A DNA stretch of 64,000 bases from Amorphophallus konjac (lineage: Eukaryota; Streptophyta; Magnoliopsida; Alismatales; Araceae): contig CM040123.1 of the NCBI GenBank assembly GCA_022559845.1, positions 319,591,933 to 319,655,932 of the forward strand, read 5' to 3'. Under the pieces are notes generated by a model that was not told the DNA's origin, made no database searches, and worked only from the letters and a program-made list of their open reading frames with translations. This document shows positions 56,041 to 64,000 of the stretch, one piece after another. The translations under genes and the position numbers were made by a program. Positions within the stretch are counted from its first letter, which is position 1, and each line of letters starts with the position of its first letter.

Positions 56041-56370
56041 AAAGTGTTGACCCCATGGGTCGACACTTTGTCCAGGGGTCAGGTGTTTTAGCCGGGCCCC
56101 CTTGTGTCTTCAAACTTAGGGATAAAAAGTCGACCCATTTGGGTTGACCTTTTTATCACTAGGTTCTGTCTGGGTTCATTTTTCAAAACCCTGGACATAA
56201 GTGTCGACCCACAAGGTCGACACTTATTCCGAGACTTTCTGCCATGGCCTTTTATTCATGCCACAGGTAGAAAGTGTCGACGCCATGGGTCGACACTTTC
56301 TACGCTGGGTTCTGTTTGGGCCTTCTTCTGTTCTTGCCCGAATGCGAGTGTTGACCCATGGGGGCGACAC
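56041..56370. repeat. Array of five GTCGAC hairpins in F U3
   Basis: 56041-56069 (13 bp stem, one T-G pair, loop CAT); 56124-56154; 56197-56227 (perfect 13 bp stem, ATAAGTGTCGACC, loop CACAA); 56267-56303 (perfect 15 bp stem, GTAGAAAGTGTCGAC, 7 nt loop); a decayed one near 56346-56373. All lie upstream of the TATA box. Confidence 0.93.
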
Positions 56371-56500
56371 TTTCTGGCGACCGGAAAACACGCCGGTTCG
56401 CGCGGCGGCCGGAGCCCTAGCTTGATCCCCTCTTTTTGTGCCCTATTGTGATTGGTCCTTGGGGGATAATATCCTCCACGTGGCCCCTTGTTCCTTGTAA

Positions 56501-56508
56501 TATATAAG
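56501..56508 (+). promoter_or_regulatory. TATA box of element F
   Basis: TATATAAG in TTGTAATATATAAGGC, about 130 bp after the last hairpin. Confidence 0.6.
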
Positions 56509-57547
56509 GCTTGTGATAGGGTTTCCATCGAAGAAGTGAGAAAGCATCTAATGGTATATACGTTTTTGGGGGTTTTGTAGGGAGAGAGGCTACACCAGAA
56601 TGAAGCTTCTACTCATGTCATTCTGAGCTTGATTCAAGGGAAAAGAAGCTAGTAATCAATCCTCCTACAGTGGTTTTGCTAAAGCACCATGGGGATATCA
56701 TCTCTCCATCACCCATGGTTTTGATCGTGAGTAACTAGAAGCGAAAGGGGCATGAATCATCTGCGTCCATCCTTCCGATCGGAATCAGAGGAGCTTCGTG
56801 AAGACATCTCCTCCAATCCGTTCAACCCCTGAAGTCCCCAAAGACCCAAGTTCCATAATTGCCGATTAGGAGTTTGCTCAACTCAATATTCATCTTTGTT
56901 TAGAGTCATTCATGTTTAGTTTATGTTCATTAAGCTTGCTTGTATATCTGTGATCACTCCTTTAACTAAGATTTATTGTGTGTGTGTTCGGAGCGGTGTC
57001 TCCGAGTGTGGAATCATTGTTGGGGTGCATCCCCTGTCTTGGTGTGTATGTGTGGTGCTGAGCACCGTGTTGAGGTTTCGCCCTCATGAGTGCGCTACAT
57101 TGCAGCGTGTTGAGCTTCGTGCTCGTGTGTGTGTGGTTTGTTGCCGTCGTGCAGCGTGTGGTGTATTGGGGTTCGTCCCCGTGTGCTACCTCGAGTAGCG
57201 TTTTAGTGAAGCCTCACCGAGGTGGTGAGGGGTGGATGTAGGGTACCCGTCGTGGTCCCGAACCACCTAAAAATCTTTGTGCATGTGTGATTAGTTGTGT
57301 GTATTCTCTTTATCCTCTACCACCATTCACAAGATGGATTGTCAAATATGTTGCACATCGATGCTAAATTTGTCAATGTATACGACTAGTTCAATTTGCT
57401 AATTCTCCGTGTGTGATCTTGTCACCTGCACGTTTGGTGAGGTTTGATTGAGAAGCTTTCAAGTCATTTTAATTAGACCTAATTTTTAGAGAGGGATCTA
57501 TTCACCCCCCTCTAGATCAGTGCCACTACACTGTGGGACCTAACAAT

Positions 57548-57558
57548 TGGTATCAGAG
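57548..57558 (+). other. Primer binding site of element F
   Basis: TGGTATCAGAG, 2 nt after the LTR end, matching initiator Met tRNA. Confidence 0.9.
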
Positions 57559-57615
57559 TCCGGCTCTGTTATTCTAGATCGAACGATCTTCAGAGGGATC
57601 CTAGTGTAGTTTTGA

Positions 57616-59012
57616 ATGATGAATGCTTCTTCAGATATTGCTTCTTTGACTTCTTTACCTGTCTATAATGGTGATGACTTTAACTCCTGGCTGGAAAAAC
57701 TGTGTAGGACCATAAATTTAATTAATCCAAATTTGTGGAAGTTAGTTCATGATGGTCCTCATAGGTTGCCTCGGGATGAGACCAAGTGGTCCAACCAAGA
57801 TAGACTAAAGAGTCATGAAAATGCTACAATTTTGAGTTTGTTAAAAAATTCTGTCAATACTAACAGGTTCACGTTCATCTCCTCTTGCAGAACCGCCAAA
57901 GAACTTATGGACCGTTTGGTCGAAGCTCAAGAAAAGCAAGGACAGAAGGGATTAATGGCTGATGATATTTATCAGACTTGCGATGAAAGTGCTGAGGAGG
58001 TAAGCTCTAAATCCGATGAAGATGAATTGTCACTTGAAGACTTGGTAGATGCTTATGAAGAATTATCAAAAAAATATAAAAAGGTGAGATGTGAAAACAA
58101 AGCTTTGAAGAAGAAGTCTAATGAAAACATGCATGCCAATTCCTCTTGTGTGAAATGTACTGATCTAAGTTCAAAAATTGAAGAACTGGAAAAAGAAAAT
58201 GAACTCTTGGCATGTAAAGTTACTTTGCTTGAGGAAAGTGAAAGAACTCTAAGGAACAAGTTAGATTCGTTGTTAGATGATGAAAAAATGTTTGATAAAC
58301 TACTTGACTCTGAAATTGATGCCAAGTCCCTTCTGGCCAAAAATGAGAAACTAAAAGGGGACAACGATGTACTGCTTATTCAAGTCTCTTTGCTTGAGGG
58401 AAGGTTTAAGTGCTTTGAGAAATCTGAGAAAGAAAATGATTTGCTAAAATATGAACTTGAAAAACTAAAGCAATTGAATAGGACCATGTGTGAAAGGCTT
58501 TTGACTATTGAAAAAGGTAAGTCCATGGTCGCTCAAGAGAGTGAGAATGTAGGTATTCTAGAACAAGAAATAGAATCTTACAAGACGATAAATGCCACCC
58601 TAAATGAGAAAGTCACTTCCTGTGAAAATGAAATTCTGTCTTGTGAACTTCAAATTGCTTCACTCCAAAGTGAAATTGTTGACTTGAACAAATCATTGGG
58701 TAAGTTTGTGAGTGGGGAGGATAACTTGAACAAACTTTTAGGAACTAAGGTTAATTTCCAATGGGAAGGTCTAGGATACAACCCTAGCAAAAAGGAATCT
58801 TTTAATTTGAAAATCAAGACCTTCTTTGTGCATGCTTCCTGCTCCTCCAATACATCAAACATTCCTACCCATGTCAAACAAAAGCCAAACATGCATGCAA
58901 AGAAATCAAATGTGGAACACCAAGCTACAAAACAAAACAATGCATCATGTCACTATTGTGGTGAGTTTGGACATTTAATACATGACTGCAGTTTGATGAA
59001 AGAGGATGACTT
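57616..59012 (+). pseudogene. Element F gag, first part (Sirevirus-like)
   Basis: Opens with ATG 57616. Residues 1-110 are the copia gag N-terminal part (PVYNGDDFNSWLEKLCRTI, LWKLVHDGPHRLP, AKELMDRLVEAQE). Residues about 150-400 are a long Glu/Lys/Leu-rich coiled coil (for example IEELEKENELLACKVTLLEE), then LNKLLGTKVNFQWEGLGYNP, a typical Sirevirus block, and a zinc knuckle CHYCGEFGHLIHDC near residues 451-464. The middle copia gag segment seems shortened between AQEKQG and DDIYQ, suggesting an old internal deletion. The frame is cut after 59012 by solo LTR G, and the extra codons up to 59052 are LTR sequence. Confidence 0.82.
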
Positions 59013-59017
59013 GAATG
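59013..59017. repeat. Left target-site duplication of G
   Basis: GAATG, repeated at 62408-62412. Confidence 0.88.
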
Positions 59018-59951
59018 TGTTGGGTTCGGTGCAAGTATTCAGAGGGGGGTGAATGAATATACCCTTAAAAAAAACTTTCGCCCAATTAGAATTCTAGTGC
59101 TCAGAACTGCGGAATAAAAACACTAAGACTAACTATAGGAAAACTACTCCAGTCATCTACTGAACTTGTAGACAAATATGAAGAGTGCTCCTAAGCAAAC
59201 ATCTAATGTGGGCAGCAATTAGACAAATCAAACATACACTCAATACCACTGTCAAACATATAGTATGCGCAGCAGACAAATGAACACTTATAGAACATCA
59301 AACCAAAGCGCACCTAAGCATTCATCTAGCGCCAATCAGATAGAAGAAATCAAACCACTACACAATGATTTTTAGGTGGTTCGGTCCAGCAGACCTACAT
59401 CCACCCCACACTCAAACCGAGTGTGGATTCCGCTGACTCACAGCTTGAACAGCTGGGCATCACAGCTTGCCATACAACCGCTGGGCAACACAGCTTACCA
59501 TCCGAGGAATCCTCCTCGCCCGCTGAGCAACATAGCTTGCTGTCCAGTGGAATCCACCACTGCAACCGCTGGGGATTACAGCTTACCCGTCCAGAGGCAG
59601 CACCTCTGCAAACGCTGACTAACAGCTTGAAGAAAGGATAAAATGGAAAACGAAAACAAGTAGCAACAGAAACTGAAAGCTGTAAATAATGAAAGCACAG
59701 ATGTGGCTCCTAAGAGCTGGCTGGCCTGGATTTGATCCACGGTCCAGTGAATGCAGATCTCTCTCAATCTCACTATCTCTCCTCTACTTCTTTCTCTTCT
59801 TCTTCTCTCGATAGCTCTCTGTCTCTCTTTTCTCTCTTCTCTTCACACTCTGCTCTTTTCTTTTGTTCTTCTTTCTGTCTGGATCGTGGAAGCTCTCACT
59901 CTGCCTCTGCTTCAGTCGATCACGATCAGTCTCCTTCAGACAAAGGAGACT

Positions 59952-59963
59952 CCCTTATATAGC
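59952..59963 (-). promoter_or_regulatory. TATA box of solo LTR G
   Basis: The minus strand reads GCTATATAAGGGAG. It lies about 180 bp downstream of the motif array and points towards the LTR's R and U5 parts. Confidence 0.65.
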
Positions 59964-60149
59964 ATCAGCAGATTAGGGCGGTCGTGTGCTCTCCACATCT
60001 CCCGCCAAGAAACCTCAGTCCACGTGGCAGCATTTCAGCACAGTGCTTCCACGTGTCACGATCAGGGAACCTCGTCCTTCCTTGGATCACGAGCCATGTC
60101 AGCAATCCCAGTACCAAATCCCTGTCAGTCAGTCGAAATAAACGTATCA

Positions 60150-62240
60150 GTTCAAGTGTAAACTCTGTACACACTTTGAAGATGAAATGCATTGTATAGA
60201 CTTTATAAGCAGCAATTGAATAAGTGTGTACATTGAGAACCGATGTATAGACATTATGAATCAGATCTGAAGCAGTGTATAGAGTTGCTGAAGTGTAAAG
60301 CAATGTATATACTTCACATAAGCAGAGCTATGGCATTGTATAGACTTCACGTTGTGAAGTAATGTATACACGTAGCTGAAGACTGCCAGTCGATGTATTG
60401 ACTTGGCTGAAGCCAAACGCTGAAGCAATGTTCAGACATTGAAGAACACAACGTGCAGCAGTGTACAGACTTAGCCAGCAGACTAGTCCGATGTACACAC
60501 TTGCTCGTTGTTCAGTCTTCATGAACGATGTATGGACTTCAAGACTAATATGCACAATGTACAGTCTTTGCGAAGGTAGTGCATTGTATAGACTTCAGGT
60601 GTGAAGACATTGTGAATGCAAATGCAATGTTCAGACTTTGCCTTAGAACGAATGTGCACACTTGAAGAGCATTCAGCAATGTGCAGACTTCAATGCATAT
60701 GATGCAGCCAATGTATGGACTTGAGCAGTCTGCTGCTGAACAACCGATGTATAGACTTCACAGTCTGCTGCTGAACAACCGATGTATAGACTTCACAGTC
60801 TGCTAAGCAAACAATGTATGGACTTGGCCGAGGCAGACTAAAGAAGCACAATGCATGAGCAAGCCTAACGGATGTACAGTCTTCCTGAAGTGAAGAAGTT
60901 GAGTGTATAGACTAGACAACAAAAGGGCTGTATAGACTTGATCAATGCAAAGGCAATCGGGTGTATAGACATTCACAATGTGCAGACTTGCCAAAAGAAG
61001 CTCTGTACACCCTTGATCAGATCAAGACAACTGAATGTATGGACTTCCAATGTGTAGACTTTGTCTATTAGTCCATTGTACAGACTTGAACTGAAGACCA
61101 ATGTATGGACTTCAAAACAGATGCTAAGGCCAAGAGGAGTGTATAGACTTTCACGATGTATAGACTTGGTTCCGTGAAAGCTACAGTGCAGTAAGATGTA
61201 CAGACTTCCTATATGAAGACAATGGCTGTACAGACTTGGCCAACCAATCCGATGTAAAGACTTGAGGCATGGAGGCCAATGTACAGACTTGGAAAGTTAA
61301 GACCATTGTACAGACTTCACCTCGTGCCAGCTACAGTGAAGGAATGTATAGACTTCACCAAGACACTGCATGAACAATATGATGCGATGTACAGACTTGG
61401 GGTTCCACTGTGGATGTATAGACTTGAGCAAGACCGATGTATAGACTTTGGAGCTCAAAGGCAATGAATGTATAGACATGGTCTCAAACAAATGTACAGA
61501 CTTCAGAGGATGCAGACTCTGTATAGACTCTGAGGTCCAAAGGCAATGTACAGACTTTGCCTTAGAAACGATTGTATAGACTTGGCAGCTTGACCCATTG
61601 TACAGACTTGGAAGATTGAACCAATGTATGGACTTGGGGTTCTGAACGTAGGTAAAGACTGGGAATGTATAGACTTGCCCAGTGCTGCCAATGTATAGAC
61701 TTGCCCAGTGCTGCCAATGTATAGACTTTGATGCTCAACGTCAAATGCGATGTACAGACTAGCATGAGATGCATGCTACAGTGCAGTGTGTGGACTTGAA
61801 GAGCAATGCATGCCGCTGTACAGACTTTGATAAAAATATGCATGTGAGACGCTAAATGAGACGCACCAGTGTATAGACTTATGCTGTGCAGACTTTGACT
61901 CAATTGTGCATATGAGACGCTGAATAAGACGGTCCACTGTCTAGACTTTACTGTGAATGCATATGCCAATGTATATACTTGAAAGCTCGACCAGTGTACA
62001 GACTTGCCACCGACCAATGTATGGACTTGGCAAAGACGCTAATGAAGATGGTCCAATGTGCAGACTTCTAAATACTATAGACAATGTATAGACTTAGTGT
62101 AGTACATGCAGCACAAGATGCAATGTACATACTTTGTCCACGAACATGTGCATGCATGAACGATGTATAGACTCTGAAATGCAAGCAATGCAGCAATGTC
62201 TAGACTTTGGGCTTTACCCTGCAGTGTATAGACTTGTGCA
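60150..62240. repeat. Array of about 68 copies of a 15 bp motif in U3 of G
   Basis: Consensus CAATGTATAGACTTG on the plus strand (CAAGTCTATACATTG in the LTR direction), spaced about 20-50 bp apart with largely unrelated spacers. Common variants are TACAG, TATGG and TGCAG in the centre, mostly single transitions. I counted 68 by eye. Two neighbouring units near 60740-60800 share a 35 bp repeat, showing local duplication. There is no long inverted repeat. Confidence 0.93.
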
Positions 62241-62407
62241 GACAGAACACATGCATTCTCCAGATAATATACCAGTCACAGTCATATGCATTATCCACAG
62301 AGTATATCAGTTATAAACAATCATGTTGCTATCATTCAATGTGGTGACTCATTCATGTTACTATCATTAAAACACCACATCATCAACAAAGCACGAGGGG
62401 CACAACA

Positions 62408-62774
62408 GAATGCTTGTAGGATGCATGACAGTAAATTTCAAGTTCATCAGAAAAAGAAGATTGAATGCTTTCATTGTGGGAAAATGGGCCATACTATGAA
62501 AAATTGTTGGTTGTTAAATGTGAAACCAAAATTTCATACTCAAAATCATAGACCCCCCAGACATGCACAAAAGTCCAATGCTTATGTTCAATCAAAGAAA
62601 TTGAATCCACGTGTGTATTGTCATTACTGTGGTCATGTGGGACATCTCATGGATGATTGCTCATTATTGCACCTTGACAATCTGAATGCAAGGAAATTGT
62701 GGAAACCTGCCAGTCGTGGTGCAGCTAACCGTCAGGGACCCAAGATGGCTTGGGTTCCCAAAATCTCAAAATGA
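62408..62774 (+). pseudogene. Element F gag, second part with two zinc knuckles
   Basis: Downstream of the second GAATG copy the frame continues the gag cut at 59012. It has a zinc knuckle CFHCGKMGHTMKNC near 62469-62510, a basic stretch, a second knuckle CHYCGHVGHLMDDC near 62620-62660, then WKPASRG and AWVPKISK before a stop at 62772. With the knuckle before G, this gag had three. The open frame can be read back to 62286, but the part before 62408 is LTR sequence. Confidence 0.82.
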
Positions 62775-64000
62775 CAATCTTGTTTTGCAGGGATGCCTTG
62801 TGTTGGAAGAAGCTGTCAATAGACTAAAACTCCTCCAAGGCAAGAAATTTGATGAGTTATTGTGATAATACATTCCACTCTTACTTCCATATGTGAATAA
62901 CTATAATTTTACAGTTGTTCATAAAGTTATCTATAGTTACACTCGTCTCTTTTTGTGAATAAAAGTTGAACTTTACACACAGAGCACACACATCTTACAT
63001 CCATACACATCACATCTTTTTGAACACTTGTGAATAATAATAAAAATTTAGTCATCTGTCACTCTGATGTACAGACTTGCATATTCTTCATATTCGTGTG
63101 CATGAATGCCATGATTCACTGGTATATAAAATGACGTCAGTGGAAAGGTGGATTAAGTCCACCTGGAAGCTTTCATTATGCGTGAGTATGGTCTTCGGAC
63201 CTATGTTCTCCGCCACGTACCGGTAATCAACTCTCTTGAATACACCATTTTGACATGCTTGAGTGTATATCATATACACCCATTTCTTTTTGAACTCTTC
63301 TACGACTGAACAACCTTGTTAAATAAATTTGCATTGATCCAGGCATGAATGCCTCATGACACATATTAACAAGGACATTTTGGTTTTCAATCGTGCATAC
63401 ACTTAGGGGGAGACAAAACCTTGAAAAGGCTAATTCATCCACTACTATCTGTTCAATCACTCACTTCATATGGAACTTTGATGCAACTGACTTCACTCAA
63501 TAAGGATCTATGTTATTCCACTCAACACTTTTAAGGATTCTTAAACCCCTACATTAAAGTCTAGTGACTCGTGAGGAAAAAGCTGTCAGTCCCACCAAAA
63601 ATTGAATAAGTATGATTTGACATCGAGTATATCGGGAATCCCCCCTGAAATAAAGGAGGAAACTCGCATCGGAAAGGTTCTTATCCACATTATCATAAAT
63701 GACGATACCGAGTAGCTGAGAATTGCCCCTGAGACAAAGGGCATGCCTCGTGTCAAAAGGTTAGTCATGTTGCCATTTAAAATACATATACAAAATTATT
63801 TGGGACTGTGCGAAGCTCCAAAAGCCGATCACTTTGTATGGAAATGTAGGGAGAAGAGGTTCTTGTCAGTGTTCCCTAGAACACGTGATTATCCATATTG
63901 ATTTGAAAGTCATTCCTCGTTGTTCACATGTTGAATTTGAGCTTGATTGTTTGAATGTATTTCCTGAATTAGTTGATCATCAATGGTTATGCAGTCGTCT
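62775..64000. other. Non-coding continuation of element F
   Basis: No protease, integrase or RT motif is found where they should follow gag. The sequence is AT-rich with phrases such as CCCCTGAAATAAAGGAGG (about 63642) and CCCCTGAGACAAAGGGCAT (about 63726), which look like a decayed internal repeat. One copy of the G motif, TGATGTACAGACTTGC, occurs near 63066. From about 63870 a frame is open to the window end (about 43 codons) without a recognisable domain. Confidence 0.45.

Larger units (their letters stand above)
56017..57545 (+). repeat. 5' LTR of element F (left edge tentative)
   Basis: Ends GGGACCTAACA before the primer site. It contains a hairpin array, a TATA box, the conserved block CCGAACCACCTAAAAATC near 57257 and ATTCACCCCCCTCTAG near 57500. 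G shares the last two on the opposite strand. Confidence 0.7.
59018..62407 (-). mobile_element. G, solo LTR of a Sirevirus-like element (3390 bp)
   Basis: Ends TGTTGGGTTCGG and GAGGGGCACAACA, with TGTTG/CAACA inverted tips, and a 5 bp target duplication GAATG. No internal region and no primer site, so a solo LTR left by recombination. Orientation is minus: GATTTTTAGGTGGTTCGG near 59368 and AGAGGGGGGTGAATGAATA near 59041 are reverse complements of blocks at the 3' side of the F LTR. On the minus strand U3 runs from 62407 to about 59930 and holds the 15 bp motif array; R and U5 are CT-rich. It interrupts F gag. Confidence 0.9.
56017..64000 (+). mobile_element. Element F, Sirevirus-like Ty1/copia, gag split by solo LTR G, pol not found
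   Basis: 5' LTR (about 56017-57545), iMet primer site, and a long gag with coiled coil and zinc knuckles (57616-59012, then 62413-62774). Such a long coiled-coil gag is typical of Sireviruses. After gag, where protease, integrase and RT are expected, there are 1.2 kb of non-coding sequence to the window end, so pol is probably deleted. The LTR start is inferred from TGTTA mirroring the end TAACA; no 3' LTR is in the window to confirm it. Confidence 0.75.

Noticed and set aside
61562..62017. 151-codon minus-strand frame with repeated KVYTL and SLYT phrases
   Set aside because: The phrases are translations of the 15 bp DNA motif in shifting frames, and the motif is spaced without regard to codons.
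60150..62240. CRISPR-like array
   Set aside because: Copies are short and degenerate, spacing is irregular, and this is a plant LTR with clear retrotransposon ends.

Overview
This is a repeat-packed stretch of a flowering-plant nuclear genome. The evidence is plant-type Ty3/gypsy chromoviruses (Tekay/Del type) primed by initiator-Met tRNA, Sirevirus-like Ty1/copia sequence, L1-type LINEs with a C-terminal RNase H domain, CACTA DNA transposons, and one short exon that reads like plant chromomethylase. I cannot name the species. I see no intact host gene, tRNA, rRNA or CRISPR array.

Layout. 1-9719: Tekay-A, a minus-strand chromovirus with a 3.2 kb 5' LTR and a 3' LTR cut by the window start. 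It has inserted into the last visible exon of the tnpA-like gene of CACTA-1 (9720-17311), which also holds a TNP2 remnant, long polypyrimidine tracts and a clear right terminus. 17531-23450: LINE-1, minus strand, flanked by a 19 bp target duplication. 23470-24710: unassigned sequence. 24711-36522: Tekay-B, minus strand, reduced to a piece of gag and part of one LTR. That LTR was split by Tekay-C (26085-35377, plus strand, 5 bp duplication TACTA) and later broken by a probable second CACTA end at 36523. 36523-39826: subterminal repeats, AT-rich sequence and a possible polypurine tract plus LTR start. 39835-45737: LINE-2, plus strand, same family as LINE-1. 45746-47246 and 53410-56016: unassigned sequence with one chromomethylase-like exon, split by element E (47247-53404), an LTR element with a single gag-like open frame and no pol. 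56017-64000: Sirevirus-like element F, whose gag is split by the solo LTR G (59018-62407).

How it works together. Almost everything is a decayed or non-autonomous transposon, and the nesting gives an insertion order: CACTA-1 before Tekay-A; Tekay-B before Tekay-C; F before G. Two signals stand out. (1) Several unrelated elements carry arrays of short hairpins about 22-37 bp long. Many have GGTC/GACC near the arm ends, and the stem sequences differ between families while pairing is kept. In Tekay-A, Tekay-C and F, arrays lie upstream of a recognisable TATA box. (2) Solo LTR G carries about 68 dispersed copies of a 15 bp motif (consensus CAATGTATAGACTTG) over 2.1 kb, directly upstream of its TATA box when read on the minus strand. 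Both look like regulatory or protein-binding arrays inside LTRs and are the best candidates for something undescribed. All counts and identities were made by eye.
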